From an uncultured Elusimicrobia bacterium (lineage in GTDB: Bacteria; Elusimicrobiota; Elusimicrobia; UBA1565; UBA9628): a stretch of 64,000 nt of DNA. The notes below the pieces were generated by a model, which worked only from the letters and a program-made list of their open reading frames with translations, was not told the DNA's origin and did no database searches. The translations under genes were made by a program, and so were the position numbers. Numbering within the stretch: the stretch's first letter is position 1; every line of letters starts with the position of its first letter. Positions 1 to 9,509 of this stretch are shown one piece after another. The stretch spans positions 1 to 64,000 of the forward strand of contig CAIKVT010000072.1 in assembly GCA_903830945.1 (NCBI GenBank). The letters are read 5' to 3'.

Positions 1-114
1 CCAAAAACAAATCCGCTGGCCACGTTTCCACCGCGCCTTGAGTTCGGCCAACTCTTCACACAGACTCTGCAGCCGCGCCTCAAAACCCTTCTCCCCTATC
101 AGATTATCTTTCAT
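1..114 (-). CDS. N-terminal fragment of a hypothetical protein running off the window edge (MKDNLIGEKGFEARLQSLCEELAELKARWKRGQRICFW...)
   Basis: Open minus-strand frame from ATG at 114 to the window start; not in the ORF track because it is truncated. Confidence 0.45.
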   Translation of the reverse strand, partial: MKDNLIGEKGFEARLQSLCEELAELKARWKRGQRICFW

Positions 115-124
115 GACACGCACC

Positions 125-445
125 TCACACAATGAAATGACGCCGCCGCAAAAAGGAACGGGACGATCTTAGCAAAGCCCGATAGACTTCCCCGACAAAA
201 GTCCGGTCGAGGCCTTCGCGTCCCGCCTGCCGCACGACCGACCGCAGGATGATGGCCTCGCGCCGGGTGTCGCGCAGGCGCGTCTTAAACGGCTTTATGG
301 CCGCGACGAGCCGCTGGCGAGCCGCAAGCAGGCGGACGATGCGACGGTCGAGGGCATCGACGCGGCGGCGCAGGATGACGAGCTGTCCCCCTAACGCCAC
401 GGACGCCCCCCGCGGAAATCGACGACCCGCTCGGGGAAGATCCAT
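125..445 (-). CDS. Chorismate mutase type II-like helical domain protein
   Basis: LRRRVDALDRRIVRLLAARQRLVAAIKPFK...REAIILRSVVRQA pattern typical of AroQ-type chorismate mutase; start uncertain. Confidence 0.6.
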   Translation of the reverse strand: MDLPRAGRRFPRGASVALGGQLVILRRRVDALDRRIVRLLAARQRLVAAIKPFKTRLRDTRREAIILRSVVRQAGREGLDRTFVGEVYRALLRSSRSFLRRRHFIV

Positions 446-448
446 GCC

Positions 449-2410
449 TCAGAGCCCAAAACCGCCCTTATACTCGTGGAACATCTTGGCCAGGATGAGG
501 AGCTCCGGATGAGCGCGCTGAAGCCTGGGCAGGACGATGCGGACGCGGTCGCGATATCCGGCGAGCTTGGCCCGGAACTCGGGGGAAAGGGATGTCTCAT
601 CCCAGTGGAAGCGCTTGAGGTCCAGGATCACGCGGCTGCGGCAGCGCTCCAGCGACTGGCCCAGGTCTCGCCACATGCGTTCGGCCTCGCTGCCGCTGAG
701 CTTGCCCTCGAACTTGAGCCAAACCTCGCGGCGGGCGTGCAGGAACTCGACCTGCACCCGGAAGTTCTGCGCCTTGAGGCGCGCCGCCAGGGACTCCCAG
801 ACCTTGTGGTTGACCCAGAAAACCCCGGGCTGGCGGTAGGCCGTGCGCCGCAGCTTGGGGTGCTGAAAGAGATCTAACTTGAGCGCCAGCCCGGTCCAGG
901 CCGCCGCGCCGACCCCTGCCCATGACGTAAGCCGCTCGCTGCGCGTAGGCGCGCCAACGGCCGCGTGCACGCGTCGCTCCAGCTCCGAGATCCAGTGCCG
1001 GACGTTGCGGTTGGGCCCCAAGACCCGTCCGGCCTGGAAGATGGGATAGGCCTTGCGAATATCGCGGGCGAAGAGTCCGGCCTTCTTGACCAGCATCGGG
1101 TTAGCAGAGTCCTTGAGCTTGAGATAGCCGTTAAGCCAGACCTCCACCGCGCGATAGATGCTCGGCCCCAGGCGGCGGTAATCCTCCGCGAAACAACGCC
1201 GCTGGATCTTCTCGATCTGCGCGGCGGAAAGCTTGGGGTGCTTGACCATGGCTGTAAAGCCCGAGGCGTTGCGGCAATAAAGCTCCGGATCGGCCGCAAG
1301 ATCCTCGCGCAGCCGGCCTTCCGCGGTCACCCGTTCCCAATAAGGGGTCCCCGGGGTGGGGCCGTAGATGAGGAACTGCGTCAAGGCCGGCTTCATGGCG
1401 AGCAGTCCGTCGAGTTCGGCGGCCACCGTGCTCTCGTCCTGGTAGTCAAAACCCACAATCATGGAAGCCAAGATGGTGATGCCGTGCTCACGCAGCTCCC
1501 GGAAGATCTCCTCGGCCGACCGGCCCGCGCGCTTCTCGTAGCCGGAGCGCGTGCCTTCGTAGCCGATCCAGACCCCGTCGATCCCCATCTCAAGGAGCTC
1601 CTCGATCTTGTACTGGCTGAGAGCCTTAATGCTCGCGAAGGCGAAGATGGAGAGAGGCCGGCCGGACTTGACCACCAAGTCGTGGAATTCCATGGCCCGC
1701 TCTTTGTCGAGCAGGAAATCCTCGTCGATGACCGTGAATGACATATGCGGGTCCATGTCCAGGTAGCGCTCGACCACATTATAGATGTCGCGGCCCGTCG
1801 GCAGGAGCTTGACGTGCTGGCGCTTGAAGAAATGCGAGGTGCAGCAGAAGTCGCAACCGTTAGGACAACCCAGCCCGGCGAAGATCATGCCCGTGTTTCC
1901 CGCGCGCTGCCCAAAAACCTTAAGCTTGCTTACGATCAAGGGGTGCTGGTACGGCCCGGGCTGATGCCCCTCGCCCAGGAGTTTGCGCATGAACTCCACG
2001 CCCTCACCGCGACAGATGTGGTCAGCGTAAGGCTTGAGGAACTCCTCGCCCAACACCGTGCCATAGCCGCCTAGGATGATCTTGGCCTGAGGGGAGTGCT
2101 CGCGGATGAGGGCCACGATCTCCTTCGCGCGGTGGAAGGTGGAAAGGATGAAGGAGACGCCCACGTAGTCATACCCATTCTTGAGCTCACGAATAAGTTC
2201 GCTCTTGGAAGGATACTGCAGGACCACGGTCGGGACTTGGATGTTCGCGGCGATATATTCGAGAGAAAAGTGGTGATGGATGGCGCGCGGACTGAAGAGC
2301 CCTTGCGCCCGTGTGACCTGGCCGAAGAGCAGCTCATAACCCACGCTGGGCCCATCGCCGTGCTTGGGACCCAACGGCCGGCATATGCTGGTCAAAAGAA
2401 CTCTTTTCAT
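449..2410 (-). CDS. B12-binding-domain radical SAM protein with extra C-terminal domain
   Basis: N-terminal B12-binding-like Rossmann region (IILGGYGTVLGEE), radical SAM motif GCPNGCDFCCTS (CxxxCxxC). Confidence 0.85.
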   Translation of the reverse strand: MKRVLLTSICRPLGPKHGDGPSVGYELLFGQVTRAQGLFSPRAIHHHFSLEYIAANIQVPTVVLQYPSKSELIRELKNGYDYVGVSFILSTFHRAKEIVALIREHSPQAKIILGGYGTVLGEEFLKPYADHICRGEGVEFMRKLLGEGHQPGPYQHPLIVSKLKVFGQRAGNTGMIFAGLGCPNGCDFCCTSHFFKRQHVKLLPTGRDIYNVVERYLDMDPHMSFTVIDEDFLLDKERAMEFHDLVVKSGRPLSIFAFASIKALSQYKIEELLEMGIDGVWIGYEGTRSGYEKRAGRSAEEIFRELREHGITILASMIVGFDYQDESTVAAELDGLLAMKPALTQFLIYGPTPGTPYWERVTAEGRLREDLAADPELYCRNASGFTAMVKHPKLSAAQIEKIQRRCFAEDYRRLGPSIYRAVEVWLNGYLKLKDSANPMLVKKAGLFARDIRKAYPIFQAGRVLGPNRNVRHWISELERRVHAAVGAPTRSERLTSWAGVGAAAWTGLALKLDLFQHPKLRRTAYRQPGVFWVNHKVWESLAARLKAQNFRVQVEFLHARREVWLKFEGKLSGSEAERMWRDLGQSLERCRSRVILDLKRFHWDETSLSPEFRAKLAGYRDRVRIVLPRLQRAHPELLILAKMFHEYKGGFGL

Positions 2411-2419
2411 ACCACTATT

Positions 2420-4027
2420 TTAACTTTTCCTCGTCTCCATAGAAAGCTTCGCGATCACATCCGCGGCCCGTGTCACCACCGAGAACCCTCGCGCCATGGC
2501 CCGCAAGGCTGCGACATGCTGCTCCTCGCTGCGGGCCGCAGTCGCGTCCGCCGAGACGAAGGTCAGACAGCCCAGGTCGAAAGCGGCCCGCGCCGTGGAT
2601 TCCACGCAGAGGTCGGTCTTGACCCCGGCCAGAACAAGCTGCGAGACCCCCTCGGCGCGCAGCCGCCCCTCCAGGGCGGGATTGGAGAAGGCGCTGTAGC
2701 CGGTCTTGAAGAACACGTCGGCCGCGCGGGGCTCGAGCACCGCGGCGACCCGAGCCCCAGGGGAGCCCGCCAGGCAGACCTCGTCCCACCAATCTCGCAT
2801 CAGCGACCCGTCCAGCGTTGAGCCTTCGTGCGCGTGGACCGTGAACAAGACCGGCCGGCCGGCCCGACGGAAGGCCTCAATAAGGCTCCGGATATTGAAC
2901 AGCGCGGCCCGCCCGGGCGGCAGATAGGCCGGGGAGTGCCGGTCGAGGAAGAACTCCTGCATATCCACGACCAGGAGGGCCGCATGTTCCGGCTCGAAAG
3001 CCCGGTCGCGTGAGGACTCCTGATCCAACGCCTGCATCCAGGCCTCAGCTCTCTGCGCCATGGAGTCGGCCGTCACGTAGCCGCGCCGCTCGCGACGCTC
3101 GGCGCGCAGTCCGGCGGACGCCGCGCCCTTGAGGCTCTGGCTCCAGAGCTGGCCGCACGAGGTCTCGGACTCGATCTCCTCGGGGAAGCTGGGCGAGAGG
3201 ATGACCTCGAAACCCCGGCGCTCCAGCTCCGCCGCCGCGGCGCGGATCGGCTCCGGCGCCTGCGTCCAGACGAAGGTCGTCTGGCTGCGACGCGCCGAGA
3301 GGGTGGGATTGATGGGAGTAACCTTGACCAGAAAATGCTCCGGGTCGAAGACCCGGGCGATGGCGGCCGCATCCAGGGCCTCGCCCGGACCCGGGGCGAA
3401 ATTAAGGGTCACTTTACGGTCGCCCGGCCGCACGAAGCGACGGCCGTAGTCCGCCACTTCCTCCAGGGTCCACTTCTTGATGGGAACTATCTTGTGGCGG
3501 ATCTCCTCATCCGTCGCGTGCAATGAGAACTGGAGCTGGAAGCGGCCGCCCGGGAAGCACTCATCCTTGACGCGGCGCAGCTCCTCGAACCAAGGCGCGA
3601 TGGCCGGGCTCTTGGGAGCCACTGTGGACACGCTGGCGATGAGGCCCGGCCGGACCGACTCGCGCGCCAGGTCGCGCAGGGCCTGCGGGACCGCGGGGTT
3701 AAGGGAGGGTTCGCCCATGCGCGCGAAATGGATCTTGACCTTGGGGTGGCGCGCGAGGTCCAGGCCGGGGTTCTGCGCGGCGATGAAGCGGATCTGTTCG
3801 AGCATCTCCGGCGCGGAGAGGTTGCCATGATAGCCGGTCGCCCCCGCGTCGCACATGCGGCAGCCGACCGCGCAGCCGGCCTGGGTCGAGATCATCATGA
3901 CCCACTTCTCGGCCTTGGGCACCCCCGGCTCCATGGTATCCACGAACTCGATGCGGCGTGCCGCATCGAGTTCGGCCAGATAAAGCGTCGCCAATCCCGG
4001 CACGTCGCGCCTTTCTACGATTTTCAA
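2420..4027 (-). CDS. RlmN/Cfr-like radical SAM domain fused to isochorismatase-like cysteine hydrolase
   Basis: CAVGCRMC cluster motif plus CGQL motif; C-terminal LLVVDMQ / FKTGYSAF / KTDLCVESTAR (D-K-C triad of the isochorismatase family) in one uninterrupted ORF. Confidence 0.8.
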   Translation of the reverse strand: MKIVERRDVPGLATLYLAELDAARRIEFVDTMEPGVPKAEKWVMMISTQAGCAVGCRMCDAGATGYHGNLSAPEMLEQIRFIAAQNPGLDLARHPKVKIHFARMGEPSLNPAVPQALRDLARESVRPGLIASVSTVAPKSPAIAPWFEELRRVKDECFPGGRFQLQFSLHATDEEIRHKIVPIKKWTLEEVADYGRRFVRPGDRKVTLNFAPGPGEALDAAAIARVFDPEHFLVKVTPINPTLSARRSQTTFVWTQAPEPIRAAAAELERRGFEVILSPSFPEEIESETSCGQLWSQSLKGAASAGLRAERRERRGYVTADSMAQRAEAWMQALDQESSRDRAFEPEHAALLVVDMQEFFLDRHSPAYLPPGRAALFNIRSLIEAFRRAGRPVLFTVHAHEGSTLDGSLMRDWWDEVCLAGSPGARVAAVLEPRAADVFFKTGYSAFSNPALEGRLRAEGVSQLVLAGVKTDLCVESTARAAFDLGCLTFVSADATAARSEEQHVAALRAMARGFSVVTRAADVIAKLSMETRKS

Positions 4028-4908
4028 ATCCAGTCCTCCAGGAAGTCGATGCAGCGCATGGCCGCTTTGATGCCGGACCCCGCGGCGACAGCCACCTGCC
4101 GATCAGCATCCCCCGACGCGTCTCCAGCCACGAAGAAGCCCGGCGGCAGGCGCCCGGCAGAGAAGGGCAGCGCCGCCGGAACCTTTCCTACGAGAACGAA
4201 CAGCGCGTCCGCCGCAAGCCGCAAGCTGCCGTCACGGCCCGCGATTTCCAGGGCCTCCAGACGCCGCCGGCCCTGCAGACGGCATATGGTGGCCCCAAGG
4301 ATCAGGACGATGCGGGCGGTTTCTCCCAGGCGACGGCACAAAAGACGATGCGCTTTGATGGACCCGGCGCGGCAGACCAGATAGACCCGGCGGGCTTGGC
4401 GCGCCAGCGCCAGGGCCTGGTGGACGGCGGCTTCCCCGCCCCCGGCCACGACCACGGTCCTACCGCGCCAACGCGAAGGGCGGTCGAACGCCGCATGGAA
4501 CAGCCCCCGGCCTCGGAGCCGCCCTTCCCCGGAGATGCCCAGTCCCTTGAACTCCGCGCCCGGACAATAGACCACGGTCCGGGACCTCAAAAGCCTCCCC
4601 CCCTGCAGACGCAGGACGAACCCGCGCCCATGGCGGCCGACTCCGCGCACCTGAGCGCGTCGGGTCCGCAGACCCCAGCGCCGCGCCTGCCTGACCCAGC
4701 GGTCCATCAGCCGGCGGCCGTCTATCCCAGACGGGAAGCCGGGATAGTTCTCGATGCGTCCCAAAAGCCGCGCCTGCCCTCCCAAACGGTCCTGCTCCAC
4801 CAAAAGGGCGCGGTAGCCCGCGCGGGCCAGATGCAGGCCCGCCGCCAAGCCGGCCGGCCCCCCGCCTACGATCACGGACTCCCAGACGATGTCGTTGGGC
4901 ACAGGCAT
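4024..4908 (-). CDS. Thioredoxin-reductase-like FAD/NAD(P) oxidoreductase lacking the redox CxxC
   Basis: IVGGGPAGLAAGLHLARAGYRALLVE (FAD) and VVVAGGGEAAVHQAL (NAD(P)) motifs; FVAGDASG C-terminal FAD motif; start at MPVPNDIVWE preferred over the longer ORF. Confidence 0.75.
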   Translation of the reverse strand: MPVPNDIVWESVIVGGGPAGLAAGLHLARAGYRALLVEQDRLGGQARLLGRIENYPGFPSGIDGRRLMDRWVRQARRWGLRTRRAQVRGVGRHGRGFVLRLQGGRLLRSRTVVYCPGAEFKGLGISGEGRLRGRGLFHAAFDRPSRWRGRTVVVAGGGEAAVHQALALARQARRVYLVCRAGSIKAHRLLCRRLGETARIVLILGATICRLQGRRRLEALEIAGRDGSLRLAADALFVLVGKVPAALPFSAGRLPPGFFVAGDASGDADRQVAVAAGSGIKAAMRCIDFLEDWI

Positions 4909-5039
4909 AAAGTCTATCAGTGTCCGAGGCCCCGCAACAAGCCGAACCCCATCGCTCGGCGGTCCCGCGGCGGAAGCTTCTAATGAATATCCGGAATTGC
5001 TACCATAAGCGCCTTCCACATCCCCCAGTCCATGGAGGC

Positions 5040-5498
5040 ATGACCCCGATGATACACGGCGTAACCATACACCCCTTGCGCCAGATCCTCGACGAGCGCG
5101 GCCAGGTGATGCACATGCTGCGCCGCGACGACCTCTGGTTCGAAAAGTTCGGGGAAATCTATTTCTCAGTGGTCAATCCGGGCGCCATCAAGGCTTGGCA
5201 CCTCCACAAGAAGATGACCCTCAACTATGCGGTGATCAGCGGAAATATAAAACTGGTTCTCTACGACGACCGCGCCGGCTCTCCCAGCCGCGGTCGGCTG
5301 CAGGAGATATTCACAGGGGAAGGCCATTATGCCCTGATCACGGTCCCGCCCAGGATATGGAACGGCTTCAAGGGCATATCCGCCGCTCCGGCTATCGTGG
5401 CCAACTGCGCCACCGTGCCGCACGACCCAAAAGAGATCGTGCGGGCGGACCCCTTCACCAAGGACATCCCCTATGACTGGACGCTCAAACACGGCTGA
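5040..5498 (+). CDS. dTDP-4-dehydrorhamnose 3,5-epimerase family (RmlC-like cupin)
   Basis: GEIYFSVVNPGAIKAWHLHKK...PPRIWNGFKG; GGAGG just upstream, start 5040 or 5049. Confidence 0.75.
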   Translation: MTPMIHGVTIHPLRQILDERGQVMHMLRRDDLWFEKFGEIYFSVVNPGAIKAWHLHKKMTLNYAVISGNIKLVLYDDRAGSPSRGRLQEIFTGEGHYALITVPPRIWNGFKGISAAPAIVANCATVPHDPKEIVRADPFTKDIPYDWTLKHG

Positions 5499-5506
5499 CC
5501 CCCGCA

Positions 5507-6439
5507 ATGGATGAGGCAAGTTCCGAAATAAAGGCCTTGGTGGTCGGCGCTTCGGGACAGCTAGGAGCCGCTCTCGTCTCCTTGCTCGACTCGCGCGGCA
5601 TCCCGGCCGCGGGAACGCACTGCTCACGACTCAAGCCCGGATCCGTACACCTTGACGTTCGCGACCGCGACGAAGTCCACCGGCGCATCTTGGCCCTCGC
5701 GCCCGACCTCGTCTTCCTGATGCAGAACACGCCCGGAGGGGTGGACTTCTGCGAGGATCATCCGGATGAGGCGGCCGCCGTCATCGTCGGCGGCACCCGC
5801 CACGTCCTGGAGGCCGCGGCGCGACACAGCGCCAAGGTCGTGTTCTTCTCCAGCGATTACATCTTCAACGGGAAGTCCGGCCCCTATGACGAAGAGGCGG
5901 CTCCCTGCCCTATCAGCGTCTATGGACGGGCGAAGCTCGATGCCGAAATCCTGATCCAGTCCTATCCTCACGCCTCCCTCATCGTGCGGACCACGGCCGT
6001 GTTCAGCTGGGCCCCCGGGACCAAGAACTTCGCCATGCAGGTCCACCAGCGCCTACGAGCCGGCCAACCCTTCCCGGTCCCGAACGACCAATGGTGCAAT
6101 CCGACCTTGGCTGAGTATCTGGCCGAGACCTGCCTGAAGTTAGCCCGGTCGGACGAGAGCGGCACGTTCAACATCGTCGGCCGGGACTGGATGCCCCGCT
6201 CCGATATGGCCGTCGCCCTGGCCCGAGCCATGTCTTTGGACCCCGCCCTCATCCAAGCCGTGCCGACCTCGGAACTGCGCCAACGCGCCCGGCGGCCGCT
6301 CAAAGGCGGCCTCAAAACGGACAAGCTGTGCCGGATCCTGGACAGAGCGCCTTGGGACCTGGAACGCTCGCTTGAACTCTTCACCAGAAAATTCCGCCAG
6401 AACGCGCCCATAGCCGCCCCGGACCACGATCATGCCTAA
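5507..6439 (+). CDS. SDR-family sugar reductase (RmlD / dTDP-4-dehydrorhamnose reductase-like)
   Basis: LVVGASGQLGAALVSLL, YGRAKLDAE (YxxxK), RTTAVFSW. Confidence 0.8.
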   Translation: MDEASSEIKALVVGASGQLGAALVSLLDSRGIPAAGTHCSRLKPGSVHLDVRDRDEVHRRILALAPDLVFLMQNTPGGVDFCEDHPDEAAAVIVGGTRHVLEAAARHSAKVVFFSSDYIFNGKSGPYDEEAAPCPISVYGRAKLDAEILIQSYPHASLIVRTTAVFSWAPGTKNFAMQVHQRLRAGQPFPVPNDQWCNPTLAEYLAETCLKLARSDESGTFNIVGRDWMPRSDMAVALARAMSLDPALIQAVPTSELRQRARRPLKGGLKTDKLCRILDRAPWDLERSLELFTRKFRQNAPIAAPDHDHA

Positions 6440-7211
6440 GGCACCCGCGCTCAAGATCGCCATATTCATCCCCGCTTACAACGCCGCATACACCCTCCCG
6501 GTGGTACTGGACCGCATCCCTCCGGAGATCAAGGAGAAGGTTCAAAAAATATTCGTCGTCGACAACGCAAGCCCCGACAACACCTACCTCATCGGGATCG
6601 GCTACCGCGAGGCCAAGGGCCTCGACAAGCTGGAAGTCTTCCGCAACGACCACAACCGTGGCTACGGCGGCAGCCAGAAGCTCGCCTACCGCTACGCCAT
6701 CGACAACGGCTTCGACATCGTGGTCATGCTGCACGGCGATGCCCAATACGCCCCCGAGAAGATCCCCTACCTCCTGGAGCCCCTGGAACGCGGCCAGGCG
6801 GATATGGTCTTCGGCTCGCGCATCGCGGGGTTGCCCCTAAAAGGCGGCATGCCTCTCTACAAGTTCCTGGGCAACAAGCTCCTCACGGCCATCCAGAACC
6901 GCATCCTGGGCCTGAATCTGACCGAGTTTCACTCCGGGTTCCGGGTGTTCCGCTGTGCCGCTCTGGCCCAGGTGCCTTTCGAGCTCTGCTCCAACGACTA
7001 CCACTTCGACACGGACATCATCATCCAATTCAAGATCAAGGGCCTGCGCATCGTGGAGATGCCCATCCCGACCTACTACGGCAAGGAAAAATGCGGCGTC
7101 AACGTCGTCAGCTATGGCCTCAACGTCCTAAAGTCCATGGCCACCTACTGGCTATGGTCGAAGGGGCTGCTGAAGATCCCCATGTTCGACGACTGCCGGA
7201 CCCGCGCTTAA
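6432..7211 (+). CDS. Glycosyltransferase family 2 (dolichyl-phosphate mannose synthase-like)
   Basis: IFIPAYNAAYTLPVVLDRI, FVVDNASPDNT, MLHGDAQYAP. Confidence 0.85.
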   Translation: MPKAPALKIAIFIPAYNAAYTLPVVLDRIPPEIKEKVQKIFVVDNASPDNTYLIGIGYREAKGLDKLEVFRNDHNRGYGGSQKLAYRYAIDNGFDIVVMLHGDAQYAPEKIPYLLEPLERGQADMVFGSRIAGLPLKGGMPLYKFLGNKLLTAIQNRILGLNLTEFHSGFRVFRCAALAQVPFELCSNDYHFDTDIIIQFKIKGLRIVEMPIPTYYGKEKCGVNVVSYGLNVLKSMATYWLWSKGLLKIPMFDDCRTRA

Positions 7212-8458
7212 CGACGGCCGGCCGGAGACACCCATCGTGCGCCAGGAGACCGACTCCATGGCAGGAAGTCATCCAGTGCCGCTGCGGCGAAAAGGATCAT
7301 GACCGGCATCACGGGCATGCGGTAGCGCATGACGGCATAGATCAAGGCGTAGGCCAAGGTCCAAAGCACGACGGCGCTATACAGGGGGAAAAGTTCCCGC
7401 CAGCGCCGACGCGCGCCCCACAAGCCCAGGAGCGCCAAGGGGATGATCCAGCCGTCCGACAGCAAGCTGATCCAAAATATTATCCGATAGTGGTAGGGAT
7501 AAGCGCGCTGGTAGGGATAAAGCCTCCAGAGTTTTACGACTCGATAAGCGCAGGACGAAAGGTAGGCAAAAGGGCGCGCCTTGATGCGCGCCAAGCTGCC
7601 GCGCAGAAGCATCTCGTTAGCCTCGATATAACGGCGCTGCTGCATGACCAGCATGATTTGCTGGTAATAGGAATCCGCGTCGAAATCCCGAGTCTGTTGC
7701 GGGGTCCCGAGATCATCAGGAGATACGATCAACGCTTGATAAAGATTAAGCCCACCGTGGATGTTGGTGAGCACGGGCTTGCCGAAAGCGATCTGATTGC
7801 GGATGGGCCAGGGCGCGTAGACCGCTACGCCCAACAATGAGTAGAGCCAGAATGCGCGCCAAGCACGAGAACGCTCTTCGCGGATGAAAAACCACAACGG
7901 GATGACGCCGATCCAGGGCAGAGCGGCCGGGTTGACGAGCCCCGCCAATGCCGCCAAGATGCCGCAGCCCCCCGCCCAGAGGCAGTTGCGGCTTTCGCGC
8001 CACTTATAAATGGCCGCGAGCAGAGCGGTGAAAAGAAAAAGAAGGAAGGTTTCCAGATAATTCCAGCCGCCATAGTAAACAGCGAAGGGATAGACGCTCC
8101 AGACGGCGAGAACGATCAGGGCGCAGCGCCTGGTGAAAAGCCGCAGGGCCAGCCACGCCAACAGAAGGCCGGTGACGACGTTCAAGACGGCGTTGCCAAG
8201 CAGAACAACCAAGGGATTCCCGCCGAAAACCAGGAACAGGAATGCGATCCAAAGTGGGAAACCTGGGCTGCGCTCCAGCGTCAGCACGCCGGGCTCCAGT
8301 GCGTAGCCCTGCCCGCTCAAGAGAGAGCGCGCGATCCCGACATAGCCATCGACATCCAGGATATTAGCCGGATTATGAGAGAAATGCGCGATGAAAACCA
8401 AGCGTGTGAGCAGGGTCAGCGCGGAGAAGAAAAAAACGGCCCTCTTAAATCCGCTCAC
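7208..8458 (-). CDS. GT39-like polytopic glycosyltransferase
   Basis: Multiple TM segments, N-terminal LDVDGYVGIARSLLSGQGY...ERSPGFPLWIAF; likely GTG start at 8458 rather than the 8572 ORF start, which overlaps the next gene. Confidence 0.7.
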   Translation of the reverse strand: MSGFKRAVFFFSALTLLTRLVFIAHFSHNPANILDVDGYVGIARSLLSGQGYALEPGVLTLERSPGFPLWIAFLFLVFGGNPLVVLLGNAVLNVVTGLLLAWLALRLFTRRCALIVLAVWSVYPFAVYYGGWNYLETFLLFLFTALLAAIYKWRESRNCLWAGGCGILAALAGLVNPAALPWIGVIPLWFFIREERSRAWRAFWLYSLLGVAVYAPWPIRNQIAFGKPVLTNIHGGLNLYQALIVSPDDLGTPQQTRDFDADSYYQQIMLVMQQRRYIEANEMLLRGSLARIKARPFAYLSSCAYRVVKLWRLYPYQRAYPYHYRIIFWISLLSDGWIIPLALLGLWGARRRWRELFPLYSAVVLWTLAYALIYAVMRYRMPVMPVMILFAAAALDDFLPWSRSPGARWVSPAGRR

Positions 8459-8501
8459 AAGACGTGCGTCTCCCCGATCCAAAGCCAGCAGCGCCCGACC
8501 C

Positions 8502-9443
8502 TCATGATCCTCCGCGCTTGCGCGCGCATATCTCGACAGAATCCCGCGTGTCCAGATACAGAAGTTTATCACCGATGTCCAACCAACGGATCATCCAGCG
8601 CAAGGAACCGCAGATCCATGGCGGATAGTGTTTCAAGCGGCTCACCCAATAACCGTATGAGAAGATCCGGCCGAACGACTTGATCAGGACCATCTCCAGG
8701 CCCGCCGAATCGAGCATTTTCCCGATGGTGCTCTGGTCTAAATAATAAAGATGTGCGGGACGTAGGCCCCACCAATAACCGCCCAGCATACGCGCCGAAA
8801 GACTGCCGATGTCCGGGGTGACAAAATAAAGCAATCCCCCCGGCCGCAGCAACTCCGCGGCCCGGCACACCGCGGCCCGAGGGTCTGGCAAGTGCTCGAT
8901 CACGTCAATCATCGCGACCACGTCGAAACTTCCGGGGACAAAGCGCCGGGAGGACTCCAGCGTCTCCGGATGCACCTCAAGTCCGAATCGTTCACGCGCG
9001 ATGCGGCAGGCCCACTCAGACGGCTCTAGACCTGCCACTTCATAGTCGACACGAGCCGCGTTGAGAAAATACCCGGTCGAGGCGCCGACCTCTAAAAGCC
9101 TGCCGGAGCGCACAAAGCGCTTGACTGTGTTCAGGCTGAAATGGGAATTGATCGAGCGGCTCGTGCTTTCGGAAAGGTACGTTTCATCGACACAAGCAGC
9201 GTAGCCGGCGGCAATATCCGCGATCTTGGGCCGCGGGTTGGTGTAGGCGAGCCCGCAATCCAGGCAGCGCACGATACGTCCATAATTTTGGAACTCATCA
9301 GTAGTGGCGGTGAAGGCTCCCTCTTCCTGGGCCAAATACGGCTGGTAAGGCCGTTCGTGTAAAAGGCGCGCGCGACGGCCTCCGCAAAGGTTGCAGGGGA
9401 TCTCCTCCAGAGGCTCGGTGGCTGCTGGCCGATCAGACGCCAT
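8502..9443 (-). CDS. Class I SAM-dependent methyltransferase with N-terminal zinc-ribbon-like motif
   Basis: CNLCGG...CLDCGLAY; LLEVGASTGYFLNAA; FDVVAMIDVIEHLPDP. Confidence 0.85.
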   Translation of the reverse strand: MASDRPAATEPLEEIPCNLCGGRRARLLHERPYQPYLAQEEGAFTATTDEFQNYGRIVRCLDCGLAYTNPRPKIADIAAGYAACVDETYLSESTSRSINSHFSLNTVKRFVRSGRLLEVGASTGYFLNAARVDYEVAGLEPSEWACRIARERFGLEVHPETLESSRRFVPGSFDVVAMIDVIEHLPDPRAAVCRAAELLRPGGLLYFVTPDIGSLSARMLGGYWWGLRPAHLYYLDQSTIGKMLDSAGLEMVLIKSFGRIFSYGYWVSRLKHYPPWICGSLRWMIRWLDIGDKLLYLDTRDSVEICARKRGGS

Positions 9444-9509
9444 ATTCTGCCCGAATTATACCAATTCCAGGATATTCCCCCTTCTGCCGTCAGAGAATAA
9501 CCAGGCGCG

